Assembly (NCBI GenBank): GCA_945875045.1
Contig: CAMCIX010000018.1
Location: forward strand, 1 to 11,702
DNA from: an uncultured Clostridia bacterium
GTDB taxonomy: Bacteria > Bacillota > Clostridia > Oscillospirales > Acutalibacteraceae
Direction of reading: 5' to 3'
Length of the DNA: 11,702 bases
A program made the translations under genes and the position numbers. Below are positions 1 through 6,827 of this stretch, in pieces. Under the pieces are notes generated by a model. It saw only the letters and a list, made by a program, of their open reading frames with translations. It ran no database searches and had not been told where the DNA came from. How positions within the stretch are numbered: the first letter of the stretch is position 1; the number at the start of each line of letters is the position of its first letter.

Positions 1-47
1 CTACACACTGCATATCGTCGGCAGCGTCAGATGTGTATAAGAGACAG
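1..47 (+). other. Nextera/Tn5 sequencing adapter (not genomic)
   Basis: Positions 15-47 match the 33-base Nextera read-1 transposase adapter, ending in the Tn5 mosaic end (29-47, AGATGTGTATAAGAGACAG). Positions 7-14 read ACTGCATA, which is the Nextera i5 index 506, and positions 1-6 (CTACAC) match the end of the Illumina P5 arm. The order P5 tail, index, adapter is exactly that of a library molecule. The stretch is therefore untrimmed adapter at a contig end. Genomic sequence starts at 48. Translated in frame with the first gene, it gives a false N-terminus of V/M-Y-K-R-Q starting at the GTG at 33, which should be removed from any protein record. Confidence 0.98.
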
Positions 48-812
48 CTTGTCGTATGCACCACGGGCGGGTTAAACATTTTTCTTTCAATGCTTTTAGC
101 CCTATTAGCAGGCTGTCTTGCGGGACTTGTCACGGGAATATTTCACACCAAGTTCGGTATTCCCGCAATTCTCGCAGGAATTTTGACCCAAATTGCACTT
201 TATTCGGTAAACCTACGAATTTTGGGCGGAAAGGCGAATCAACCTCTTTCGGTCACGAAGTACAATCTGTTGATTTCACTTCGCAATATTAATAAATCTC
301 TTATTGTCTGCGCCGTATTTGTTCTTGTCATAATCGCGGTGCTTTACTGGTTCTTCGGTACCGAGCTCGGTCATTCGCTTAGAGCTACGGGCTGTAATCA
401 GGCAATGGCAAGGGCGAACGGAATTAATACCTCCACCAATAAGATTATCGGCTTTGTCCTTTCTAACGGCATTGTCGCTCTTTCGGGCGGACTGCTCGCG
501 CAGTATCAGGGCTTTGCCGATGTAAATATGGGTCGCGGCGCGATAGTAATAGGTCTTGCCGCTATAATTATCGGCGAGGTCGCTTTCAGCCGACTTTTCA
601 AGAACTTTGCGCTAAAGCTTTTAGCGGCGGTTTTCGGCGGAATAATCTATTATATCGTTATCACATTTGTTCTCTGGCTTGGCCTTCCTGCGAACGACCT
701 TAAATTGCTTTCCGCGCTTGTTGTGGCTCTCTTCCTCGCTATCCCCTACTGGAAAAGCAAAATATCCGAAAAAAGAGTAAAACCCATACCCGGAGGTGCA
801 GAAAATGCTTGA
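48..812 (+). CDS. ABC transporter permease, BPD_transp_2 (TrpY-like), 5'-truncated
   Basis: This is the C-terminal 254 residues of an inner-membrane permease; the 5' end is lost where the adapter joins at 48. It is strongly hydrophobic with about seven membrane segments. An early stretch contains FHTKFGIPAILAGILTQ followed by ALYSVNLRILGGKANQPL, which is typical of the branched-chain/TrpXYZ-type permeases (BPD_transp_2 family). A later segment, GLAAIIIGEVAF, is the usual conserved late loop and helix. Family members are about 300 residues, so roughly 45 N-terminal residues are missing. The stop overlaps the downstream ATPase start by 8 nt, so the two are translationally coupled. A substrate-binding lipoprotein gene would be expected upstream, outside the window. 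The substrate is inferred only from family resemblance (aromatic amino acids are known for TrpXYZ) and is uncertain. Confidence 0.88.
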   Translation, partial: LVVCTTGGLNIFLSMLLALLAGCLAGLVTGIFHTKFGIPAILAGILTQIALYSVNLRILGGKANQPLSVTKYNLLISLRNINKSLIVCAVFVLVIIAVLYWFFGTELGHSLRATGCNQAMARANGINTSTNKIIGFVLSNGIVALSGGLLAQYQGFADVNMGRGAIVIGLAAIIIGEVAFSRLFKNFALKLLAAVFGGIIYYIVITFVLWLGLPANDLKLLSALVVALFLAIPYWKSKISEKRVKPIPGGAENA

Positions 813-1599
813 GATTAAAAACGTATACAAAACCTTTAACCCGGGCACGATTAATGAAAAGCGCGCCTTAAACGGGCTGAATCTAACCCTTAACGACGGC
901 GATTTCGTGACGGTTATCGGCGGAAACGGCGCGGGAAAATCCACAATGCTTAATATGGTCGCGGGCGTTTACCCCGTAGACAGCGGCTCTATTGTAATTG
1001 ACGGCTCGGACGTTACAAGACTTCCCGAGCATAAAAGAGCTAAATATTTGGGCAGAGTTTTCCAAGACCCGATGATGGGCACCGCCGCCGATATGTGGAT
1101 TGAGGAAAATATGGCGCTCGCAAGTCGCCGCGGTCAATTCAGAGGACTTAAATGGGCTATAAGCAAGGCTGAGCGCGAGCAGTTTAAGGAAATGCTTAAG
1201 GAGCTTGATTTAGGGCTTGAAAACCGTCTTTCCGCTAAGGTGGGACTGCTTTCGGGCGGTCAGCGCCAGGCGCTTACTTTGTTAATGGCGGTTATGAAAA
1301 AGCCTAAGCTTTTACTGCTTGACGAGCATACCGCGGCGTTAGACCCCAAAACCGCTGCTAAGGTGTTAGCCCTCTCGGATAAATTCATTGAAGAGGGTCA
1401 CCTCACCGCCATGATGGTAACGCATAATATGAAGGACGCAATTGCCCACGGCAACCGACTTATAATGATGAACAACGGTCAGATAATCCTTGATGTTTCG
1501 GGCGAGGAAAAGAAAAAGCTTACGGTCGAATACCTCCTCGAAGCCTTCACAAAGCTCAGCGGCTCCGAATTTGCAAACGACCGCGCCCTGCTTTCGTAA
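805..1599 (+). CDS. ABC transporter ATP-binding protein (TrpZ-like)
   Basis: This is a complete 264-residue ABC ATPase that would power the permease encoded just upstream. Walker A is GGNGAGKST at residues 39-47 and the Q-loop glutamine is Q87. The signature is LSGGQ at 149-153, Walker B is LLLLDE at 169-174 with catalytic E174, and the switch histidine is H207 (VTHN). All key residues are present. The chosen start is ATG 805, because GGAGG at 792-796 lies 8 nt upstream; an in-frame GTG at 796 overlaps that ribosome site and is unlikely. Length and motif order fit the ATPases of BPD_transp_2 uptake systems such as TrpZ. The gene is last in its operon and is followed by a terminator at 1753-1806. 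The transported substrate cannot be read from the sequence. Confidence 0.92.
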   Translation: MLEIKNVYKTFNPGTINEKRALNGLNLTLNDGDFVTVIGGNGAGKSTMLNMVAGVYPVDSGSIVIDGSDVTRLPEHKRAKYLGRVFQDPMMGTAADMWIEENMALASRRGQFRGLKWAISKAEREQFKEMLKELDLGLENRLSAKVGLLSGGQRQALTLLMAVMKKPKLLLLDEHTAALDPKTAAKVLALSDKFIEEGHLTAMMVTHNMKDAIAHGNRLIMMNNGQIILDVSGEEKKKLTVEYLLEAFTKLSGSEFANDRALLS

Positions 1600-1652
1600 T
1601 ATTAAATTGCGGTAGTTCAGGGATTCGGCTCCCGCAGCCTCACGTCTTAATC

Positions 1653-1680
1653 GCGGAACGGATAAATCCGTTCGCTACAC
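1653..1680. repeat. Short palindromic repeat, unit 1
   Basis: A 7-bp inverted repeat, AACGGAT (1657-1663) and ATCCGTT (1666-1672), has only 2 nt between its arms. It can be extended by three further GC pairs (GCG 1653-1655 with CGC 1673-1675) if G1656 bulges out. It is followed by the tail TCGCTACAC, which overlaps the last stem base. A second unit of the same design but different stem sequence lies at 1693-1724. There is no coding capacity. It resembles interspersed palindromic elements seen in clostridial intergenic regions, but copies elsewhere in the genome cannot be checked from here. Confidence 0.55.
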
Positions 1681-1692
1681 TATACTTTTTAA

Positions 1693-1724
1693 CGTAGGGA
1701 AGGCATTTATGCCTTTCGCTATAC
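1693..1724. repeat. Short palindromic repeat, unit 2
   Basis: The arms AAGGCAT (1700-1706) and ATGCCTT (1709-1715) form a 7-bp inverted repeat around a 2-nt centre. A G-T and a G-C pair extend the stem. It is followed by the tail TCGCTATAC, which differs at one base from the tail of unit 1. The stem sequence differs from unit 1, yet the architecture is the same: GGA-type lead, 7-bp arms, 2-nt centre, TCGCTAYAC tail. Complementary changes in both arms suggest a structured element and not random sequence. Confidence 0.55.
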
Positions 1725-1752
1725 AAACCCCGGTTTATCCCTCTAAATTAAC

Positions 1753-1806
1753 CAAGCTCTGCATAAGCTTTATTTTCGAGCCTTTGCAGAGCTTGTTTTT
1801 TATTTT
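1753..1806 (+). terminator. Rho-independent terminator of the ABC transporter operon
   Basis: A perfect 11-bp stem, CAAGCTCTGCA (1753-1763) and TGCAGAGCTTG (1785-1795), encloses a 21-nt loop. It is followed directly by six T residues (1796-1801) and a further T-rich run. It lies about 150 nt after the ATPase stop and faces the convergent spo0A gene. On the minus strand no T tract follows the stem, so it acts mainly on plus-strand transcripts. Confidence 0.9.
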
Positions 1807-1811
1807 CTTTA

Positions 1812-1842
1812 ATTAATACGTCTTTGGCGACTATGTATTAAT
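1812..1842. repeat. AT-rich inverted repeat 3' of spo0A
   Basis: ATTAATAC (1812-1819) and GTATTAAT (1835-1842) form an 8-bp perfect stem, with a possible small GTC/GAC inner stem in the loop. It lies 22 nt beyond the spo0A stop in the convergent gap. It could stabilise the 3' end of the spo0A transcript, but the minus strand has no following T tract, so I do not call it a terminator. Confidence 0.35.
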
Positions 1843-1864
1843 CTGATAAAGATTAAATAAAATG

Positions 1865-2641
1865 TCAGCTTATTTTAAGCCTTAATCTTAATTTGTCGCT
1901 TATCATTGCGATAAACTCGCTGTTTGTGGGCTTGCCGCGGTCGTTTTGAATGGTATAGCCGAAGTAGGAGTTTAAAACGTCGATGTCTCCCCTGTCCCAA
2001 GCGACCTCAATCGCGTGGCGTATTGCACGCTCAACCCTTGACGAGGTGGTTCCGTGATTTTTGGCGACGGTCGGATACAAAAGCTTTGTGACCGAATTGA
2101 TAATCTCGCTGTTCTTAATGGATAAAATTATCGCTTCCCTTAAATAGTGATAACCCTTGATATGCGCGGGAACGCCTATCTGATGAATAATCTCGGTCAC
2201 CATAAGCTCAAGCTCGGGGTCGGTTACTACATTGTCCTTTACCACCACGGGGGAAATCTCGTTTTTCCAGCCTGAAAGCTGAATTATTCGCTCCGCCATT
2301 GTGTTGATGTCAAAGGGCTTTAAAAAGTAATAGCTGGCGCCTGCGTCAAGGGTTTCCTTTTCAAGCCTTTGATTATCAAAGCTTGACATTGCCATAACCA
2401 TAGGTCGCTCCTTTTTATCCATATCCTTTAGTCCGCTTAAAACGCCGATTATATCGAGATTCGGCATAAAAACGTCCGCCAAAACAACGTCGGGCTTCTG
2501 CGATTTAATTTTTTCGAGAACGCACTGTCCGTCCTTTTGGCATAAAACAACATCCATTCCATAGCCCTTGAGTGCTTTTGCACAATTCTGTCCTAATTCT
2601 GTCGAATCATCTGCTATGACAATCTTTAACTTTTTCCGCAT
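1865..2641 (-). CDS. spo0A: Stage 0 sporulation protein A, response regulator
   Basis: This is the master transcription factor for entry into sporulation, activated by phosphorylation. Its 258 residues match the family length. The N-terminal receiver domain (residues about 5-120) has the acidic pocket D11/D12, the phospho-acceptor D56 in LADVFMP, switch residue S86 or S87, and K108 in LKPF. The C-terminal Spo0A DNA-binding domain (about 145-258) contains [16 protein letters not shown], the helix-turn-helix segment [16 protein letters not shown] (200-215) and [17 protein letters not shown]. These are near-diagnostic. The ATG at 2641 is preceded by GGAGGT 9 nt upstream. The gene has its own 281-bp upstream region, with a 0A-box match, and is insulated from rubrerythrin by a terminator. 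spoIVB, commonly its upstream neighbour in Bacilli and many Clostridia, is absent here. Confidence 0.98.
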   Translation of the reverse strand: MRKKLKIVIADDSTELGQNCAKALKGYGMDVVLCQKDGQCVLEKIKSQKPDVVLADVFMPNLDIIGVLSGLKDMDKKERPMVMAMSSFDNQRLEKETLDAGASYYFLKPFDINTMAERIIQLSGWKNEISPVVVKDNVVTDPELELMVTEIIHQIGVPAHIKGYHYLREAIILSIKNSEIINSVTKLLYPTVAKNHGTTSSRVERAIRHAIEVAWDRGDIDVLNSYFGYTIQNDRGKPTNSEFIAMISDKLRLRLKIS

Positions 2642-2673
2642 TTATTTGCTACCTCCAATAATTTGCTTTACAT

Positions 2674-2702
2674 ATATTACCACGTTTTTACGTAAATTGC
2701 AA
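2674..2702 (-). promoter_or_regulatory. Candidate vegetative promoter of spo0A
   Basis: On the minus strand, TTGCAA (2697-2702) and TAATAT (2674-2679) are separated by 17 bp, with four of six consensus bases matched at each hexamer. This would start transcription about 25 nt before the spo0A ATG. A competing candidate is TATTAT at 2706-2711 with TTAATT 17 bp upstream. The region is very AT-rich, so either match could be by chance. I could not identify a convincing sigma-H promoter. Confidence 0.3.
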
Positions 2703-2758
2703 GTGATAATACAAAAGAAGTGTAAAAAAATTAAAATATTGCATTTTATGTCATTGGT

Positions 2759-2773
2759 TTCGATATTTCGACA
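2759..2773 (-). promoter_or_regulatory. 0A box (Spo0A-binding site) upstream of spo0A
   Basis: The minus strand carries TGTCGAA (2767-2773), an exact match to the 0A-box core, 125 nt before the spo0A start. A degenerate copy, TATCGAA (2759-2765), follows 8 bp downstream on the same strand. Spo0A autoregulation through such sites is established in Bacillus subtilis. Caution: two other exact 7-mers occur inside coding sequence in this window (2600-2606 in spo0A and 9338-9344 in yqfD), and the 8-bp offset is shorter than the roughly 10-bp spacing of classic tandem sites. Confidence 0.5.
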
Positions 2774-2850
2774 AAGCAAATCTACGGTTTTTTACTCTTT
2801 ACAGCACATTTTGCACGGTAGTATTTTTATCTCGAAAAAAATTATTGACG

Positions 2851-2900
2851 GAAAAAACAGAAAAAAGTAACCGCGGCTGCAACTCCTGCAGACGCGGTTA
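2851..2900 (-). terminator. Rho-independent terminator of rubrerythrin
   Basis: Read on the minus strand, an 8-bp GC-rich stem (2893-2900 with 2868-2875), one mismatch and a further 5-bp stem (2887-2891 with 2877-2881) surround a 5-nt loop. Two T runs, six and six residues, follow at 2851-2866. The hairpin begins 22 nt after the rubrerythrin stop. It separates rubrerythrin transcription from spo0A. Confidence 0.92.
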
Positions 2901-2922
2901 TTTGGCAAAATATTACATATAA

Positions 2923-3459
2923 TTAATAATTTTCTGCGCAGATTTCAAAGAAGCTTTGCGGGTGAGCGCATACGGGGCAAACCTCGGGTGCCTTAGTGCC
3001 GACCGTAATATGTCCGCAGTTACGGCACTCCCAAACCTTAACCTCGCTCTTTTCGAAAACAGCGGCGGTTTCAACGTTTTTAAGCAAAGCGCGGTAACGC
3101 TCCTCGTGGTGCTTTTCGATAGCGGCTACCATACGGAATTTTTTGGCAAGCTCCGTAAAGCCTTCCTCCTCGGCGGTCTTTGCAAAGCCGTCGTACATAT
3201 CGGTCCACTCGTAGTTTTCGCCCTCGGCGGCAGAAAGCAGATTAGCGGCGGTATCGCCTAAGCCCTCTAACTCCTTAAACCACATTTTTGCGTGCTCTTT
3301 CTCGTTCTCAGCGGTCTTTAAGAAAAGTGCCGCAATTTGCTCGAAGCCCTGCTTCTTTGCAACCGAAGCAAAATAGGTGTACTTGTTTCTCGCCTCCGAC
3401 TCGCCTGAAAAGGCGGCGCGGAGATTTTGCTCGGTCTTGGTCCCTTCATACTTACTCAT
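2923..3459 (-). CDS. rbr: Rubrerythrin
   Basis: This is a cytoplasmic non-haem diiron peroxidase that reduces hydrogen peroxide in anaerobes, taking electrons through its rubredoxin-like iron site. Its 178 residues are close to the family norm. The ferritin-like domain (about 5-130) has diiron ligands E20 ([10 protein letters not shown]) and the pair E53/H56 (ENEKEH). It also has an acidic segment around E97 and an ExxH motif at E115/H118. The C-terminal rubredoxin-like domain carries C145-x2-C148 and C161-x2-C164. No key residue appears missing. The ATG at 3459 has GGAGG 8 nt upstream. The 52-bp gap to mutS2 holds an 18-bp palindrome that may be an operator, and a strong terminator lies downstream, so the gene is probably regulated on its own. 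Confidence 0.97.
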   Translation of the reverse strand: MSKYEGTKTEQNLRAAFSGESEARNKYTYFASVAKKQGFEQIAALFLKTAENEKEHAKMWFKELEGLGDTAANLLSAAEGENYEWTDMYDGFAKTAEEEGFTELAKKFRMVAAIEKHHEERYRALLKNVETAAVFEKSEVKVWECRNCGHITVGTKAPEVCPVCAHPQSFFEICAENY

Positions 3460-3488
3460 TTTAAATTCCTCCTAAATTATAATATGTG

Positions 3489-3506
3489 ATATAGAAGCTT
3501 CTATAT
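3489..3506. promoter_or_regulatory. 18-bp perfect palindrome upstream of rubrerythrin
   Basis: ATATAGAAGCTTCTATAT is perfectly self-complementary and is centred between 3497 and 3498, about 38 bp before the rubrerythrin ATG and just after the mutS2 stop. No T run follows on the minus strand, so it does not look like a terminator. Its position and symmetry suggest a repressor operator for a dimeric regulator. It does not match the PerR box I know (TTATAATnATTATAA). The regulator is unknown. Confidence 0.45.
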
Positions 3507-3511
3507 ACATG

Positions 3512-5902
3512 CTATTCATTTATTTCGGCGATAGTAACGCCATTTTCGCCCTCGCCGAAGGTTCCTGTGCGGAAGGTTTTAATATTTTTGTGGGTCCTAA
3601 GGTGCGCCTGAACCGCCTTTCTAAGCGTTCCCGTTCCCTTACCGTGAATTACAGTAACGGTGGTGATACCCGAAAGTACCGCGTTGTCGATATATTTATC
3701 AAGCTCTAAAATAGCCTCGTCCGACGCCATTCCTCGGAGATCCACCTCGCCCGTAACCGTGCGGTTAGCGCGGGAAACAAGCCCCGAAACACGGCGGGTT
3801 TTCTTAAACTCCGAGGACTCGCCGCCCTTCTTTTTAAGGCGGAGATTTTCAAAGTCGGTCCACATTTTTATCGCGCCCGAGACTACCAGCGCCTGCTTTT
3901 TGTCGGGCTTTACGTCAAGCACCATCGCCTCGCGGTTAATATCGGCTACAAGCACGGTATCGCCCTTTTGAAGAGCGGTTACCGCCTCGCCCGCGGCGGC
4001 ACGCTTGGTTACCGGATCGGCGCTTTCTTCAAGCTCGTTTAAGGTTTTTTTGTAATCTGCCCGCGCCTTTTCTTGGAGCTTTGCCGCGTTTTCGGCGTTT
4101 AACTGCTTTTTCATCTCCTCAAGCTCGTTTAAAAGCTGTGAAGACTTGTATCTTGCGTTTTCGATAATGCGGTTTGCGGTTTCGCGCGTCTCGCTCATAA
4201 GCTTTTCCTGCTTAACCGAAAACTCGTGCTCCCGCTGTTCCGCCTTTTTCCTTGATTCTTCAAGCCTGTAACGCAGATTTTGAACCTCTTTGTGTTCCTG
4301 CTCCGCCTGATTTTTCGCCGTTTCAAGGGCGGCAACAACCCGCTCAAAGCGCATATCGCTGTCGGACACCTGCTGTTTTGCGTTGTCAATTATGCTTTCA
4401 TCAAGCCCCAAACGGCGGGAAATAGCAAAGGCGTTGGAGCGCCCGGGCATACCGATAATAAGCCTATAAGTCGGCTTTAATGTTGTAACGTCAAACTCGC
4501 AGGAGGCGTTCTCTACCCGCTCGCTGTCGATAGCGTAGGATTTAAGCTCGGGGTAATGGGTCGTCGCGACAGTTTTTGTTCCCAACAGCTTAAGCCGCAT
4601 TAAAATCGCTTTTGCGAGGGCGGCGCCCTCGACGGGGTCTGTTCCGGCGCAAAGCTCGTCAAAAAGCACTAAAGAATCGTTATCCGCCTGCTCGGTTATC
4701 GAGATTATGTTAACCATATGTGACGAAAAGGTAGAAAGAGACTGCTCAATGCTCTGCTCGTCCCCTATGTCGGCAAAGATTTTACCGTAAACGGCGATTT
4801 TACTGCCGTCGTCGGTCGGTATCATAAGACCGCACATCGTCATAAGGGTAAGCAGTCCCACCGTTTTAAGGGTTACGGTCTTGCCGCCCGTGTTCGGTCC
4901 CGTGATAATTAAGGTATCGTATTCCCGCCCCAATTCAAGGGTAACAGGCACCACGGCTTTATAATTAATAAGCGGATGGCGTGCTCGCTTTAAATAGGTG
5001 TAGCCGTCCTTGTTAATTTCGGGCATACTCGCCTTCATTTTATAGGCAAGCTTAGCCTTTGCGAAAATCAGGTTAAGCTCGCAAAGGGCGTTGTAGGAAT
5101 AAATTATGCTGTCGGCAAAGCTCCCTGCTTCGGCTGAAAGCTCGGACAAAATTCGTTCTATTTCCTCCTGCTCCCTAAGCTTTAAAACCCTTATTTCGTT
5201 ATTGGTCTCAACCACCGTCATAGGCTCGATAAATATTGTAGAGCCTGTCGAGGAGGTGTCGTGCACAATACCGCTTATCTGCCCCTTATGCTCCGCCTTT
5301 AGAGGAACTACGAATCTGCCGTCGCGCTGGGTGACGATAGCCTCCTGCAGATATTTTGCATTAGGTCCCCTTACAAGCTTATCAAGGCTTTCGCGGATTT
5401 TACCCGATTTCGCCGTGATTTTGCGCCTTATATCGTAGAGCGCGGGTGAGGCGTTATCGTTTAACTCCTCCTCCGATTTTATCGCAAAGGTAATCTTTTC
5501 TTCAAGATATTTATTAGGCACAAGAGCGGAAAAGAGCGGGTCAATGGAGGTGTTTGCCATTCCCGAGCAGTCCGCCCGCCAGCTTTTAACCGAGCGTATG
5601 ACCCTAAGGGTCTCGGCAATATCCAATAGCTCGGGGATTGAAAGCACCGCCGACGCCTCGGCGCGTCTTAAAAATGAGGAAACGTTTACCGCCGCTCCGA
5701 ATGAGGGGGCGGAATACCGCGACATAAAGGTATAAGCGTCCCCCGTGTTTTTAAGGGCGTCCGATACCGCGTTAATATCGGTTTGCGGAGCAAGAGAACG
5801 CGCAGAATCCGCCGCGTCGGCAAGCGAAGCCTCCTCGGCTAACATATTTAAAATTTTATCCAGCTCAAGAGTTTTTAAATATCTCTCGATTTTATAGTCC
5901 AT
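3512..5902 (-). CDS. mutS2: MutS2 ATPase/endonuclease with Smr domain
   Basis: MutS2 is a MutS-family dimeric ATPase. In bacteria it has been linked to suppressing recombination and, in Bacillus, to sensing and splitting collided ribosomes for quality control (also named RqcU). The protein is 796 residues, the usual length. The MutS2 core has Walker A GPNTGGKT at 335-342, Walker B LVLFDE at 411-416, the downstream GTDPVEGAALA and TTHYPELK at 447-454. A long charged coiled coil spans about 520-625, followed by a KOW-like segment (about 645-690). The C-terminal Smr nuclease domain (about 717-796) has DLRG at 721-724 and HGKGTGTL at 753-760. It lacks the MutS mismatch-recognition domain, as expected. 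The ATG at 5902 has GGAG 5 nt upstream. It follows recO after 12 nt, so co-transcription is likely. Confidence 0.97.
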   Translation of the reverse strand: MDYKIERYLKTLELDKILNMLAEEASLADAADSARSLAPQTDINAVSDALKNTGDAYTFMSRYSAPSFGAAVNVSSFLRRAEASAVLSIPELLDIAETLRVIRSVKSWRADCSGMANTSIDPLFSALVPNKYLEEKITFAIKSEEELNDNASPALYDIRRKITAKSGKIRESLDKLVRGPNAKYLQEAIVTQRDGRFVVPLKAEHKGQISGIVHDTSSTGSTIFIEPMTVVETNNEIRVLKLREQEEIERILSELSAEAGSFADSIIYSYNALCELNLIFAKAKLAYKMKASMPEINKDGYTYLKRARHPLINYKAVVPVTLELGREYDTLIITGPNTGGKTVTLKTVGLLTLMTMCGLMIPTDDGSKIAVYGKIFADIGDEQSIEQSLSTFSSHMVNIISITEQADNDSLVLFDELCAGTDPVEGAALAKAILMRLKLLGTKTVATTHYPELKSYAIDSERVENASCEFDVTTLKPTYRLIIGMPGRSNAFAISRRLGLDESIIDNAKQQVSDSDMRFERVVAALETAKNQAEQEHKEVQNLRYRLEESRKKAEQREHEFSVKQEKLMSETRETANRIIENARYKSSQLLNELEEMKKQLNAENAAKLQEKARADYKKTLNELEESADPVTKRAAAGEAVTALQKGDTVLVADINREAMVLDVKPDKKQALVVSGAIKMWTDFENLRLKKKGGESSEFKKTRRVSGLVSRANRTVTGEVDLRGMASDEAILELDKYIDNAVLSGITTVTVIHGKGTGTLRKAVQAHLRTHKNIKTFRTGTFGEGENGVTIAEINE

Positions 5903-5914
5903 ACTAACTCCTTT

Positions 5915-6676
5915 TTATACATTAGCTACGCTGTTATAAAAATCCAGCGCCGTAAAACGGTGGTCGGTCTGTACCGTTATATATTTACCCGTGACTTCCG
6001 AAAGCCGTTTAGCGCAGTTTTCGGGAACCGTAAAGGAATAAAGCCGACCGAATTCCGAATAAACTATATGCCGCATTGCCGAAAGCATTGTACGGTCAAG
6101 CGTGGCAAGGTCTGAGGTCTCCCTCTTGCAGTCGCGGCATAAAAGCCTTCCGCCCGATATATCAAAATACATTATATCGTCCTCAAATTTTCCGCAGCCC
6201 GAACAGGCGATAAGATCCGGCATAAAGCCGGAAAGCGCCGCCGCCCTTAGCTCGGTTATCGCCTTAATAAGGGGCGGAAAGCGTTTTTCCTTGGTTAAAA
6301 AATGCAGGGAATTGAGAATAAGCCGCAAAAACTCACCGTCCGGCACACCCGAGGCTACAAGCACATAGCACAGCTCGCAAAAATACTGGGCTAAGGAAAG
6401 CACCTCAATTTCGCTCCCCGCGCCGAAGAAAAGCCTTATAGGCGAAGCCTCGTAAATTTTATAGGTATCCTTTTTCTTTAAAATCGTAAAGCTCGAATAT
6501 GTAAGCAGGCTTGTCGCCGCGCCCTTTTTGGATTTTATAGACTTAGCTCCCGCCGCAAAGGCGCGTATTATGCCGTAATCACGCGTAAAGAGAGTAACCA
6601 GACGGTCACTCTCCCCCATGTTCATTTCCTTTATCACCAAAGCCTCGGTTGTAAAACGCGTCTCTGATTCCTTCAC
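5915..6676 (-). CDS. recO: DNA repair protein RecO
   Basis: RecO is a recombination mediator that, with RecR, helps load RecA on SSB-coated single-stranded DNA. The N-terminal OB-fold region begins with TEALVIKEMNMGESDRLVTL and ends near AAGAKSIKSKKG. The C-terminal domain has a CxxC pair at C158/C161 and another at C180/C183 (zinc site). I chose GTG 6676 (253 residues) because AAGGAG lies about 10 nt upstream. The open frame extends to a TTG at 6706, but that gives a longer N-terminus than the family has and no ribosome site. Even this start has about ten residues before the conserved region. The first 71 nt overlap the 3' end of yqzL in another frame, and mutS2 follows 12 nt after the stop. 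Confidence 0.93.
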   Translation of the reverse strand: MKESETRFTTEALVIKEMNMGESDRLVTLFTRDYGIIRAFAAGAKSIKSKKGAATSLLTYSSFTILKKKDTYKIYEASPIRLFFGAGSEIEVLSLAQYFCELCYVLVASGVPDGEFLRLILNSLHFLTKEKRFPPLIKAITELRAAALSGFMPDLIACSGCGKFEDDIMYFDISGGRLLCRDCKRETSDLATLDRTMLSAMRHIVYSEFGRLYSFTVPENCAKRLSEVTGKYITVQTDHRFTALDFYNSVANV

Positions 6677-6770
6677 CTGTTCCGTTCTCCTTACGCGAAT
6701 TAACAAAAGTCAAATAGTCGCTTACACTGCCGCTTTTCAAAAAATTCTCCCAAGATTTTTCGTTTTCCAT
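6606..6770 (-). CDS. yqzL: YqzL family small protein
   Basis: This 54-residue protein is encoded between era and recO, the position of yqzL in Bacillus subtilis. The N-terminal half reads SWENFLKSGSVSDYLTFV, fitting the YqzL pattern of a Trp near the start, an F-x-x-(T/S)-G turn and a YL pair. The C-terminal half is polar and glycine-rich (ending HGGE) and not conserved to my knowledge. The start is ATG 6770, preceded by a weak AGGCGG about 8 nt upstream. The last 71 nt lie inside recO in a different frame, which is long for a bacterial overlap but leaves recO with its own ribosome site inside yqzL. No catalytic motif is visible and the family has no established function. The main support is position plus the short motif; comparison with relatives would decide it. 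Confidence 0.72.
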   Translation of the reverse strand: MENEKSWENFLKSGSVSDYLTFVNSRKENGTGEGIRDAFYNRGFGDKGNEHGGE

Positions 6771-6827
6771 TTAATTTCCCGCCTGTAGTAAAAGATTACA
6801 CTAAAAGTTTTCTCCTTTACGGCGGTC

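Noticed and set aside
33..47. Apparent GTG start and N-terminal peptide of the permease
   Set aside because: These bases are sequencing adapter; the real gene start lies outside the contig.
1606..1640. tRNA-like fragment (GTTCAGGGATTCGGCTCCCG)
   Set aside because: No cloverleaf can be formed; there is no matching acceptor or anticodon arm, so it is only a short GGGA/TCCC hairpin.
2600..2606. Second exact 0A-box 7-mer
   Set aside because: It lies inside the spo0A coding sequence on the opposite strand and is best explained by chance.
2568..2870. 100-codon plus-strand open frame over the spo0A start and upstream region
   Set aside because: It is antisense to spo0A and its regulatory region, has no ribosome site or recognisable motif, and covers the rubrerythrin terminator tract.
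5106..5438. 110-codon plus-strand open frame inside mutS2
   Set aside because: It is an antisense shadow of a clearly conserved coding region, with no independent support.
6811..6818. AAGGAG ribosome-site-like sequence between era and yqzL
   Set aside because: The only start at suitable spacing is a GTG followed at once by a stop codon, so no gene uses it.
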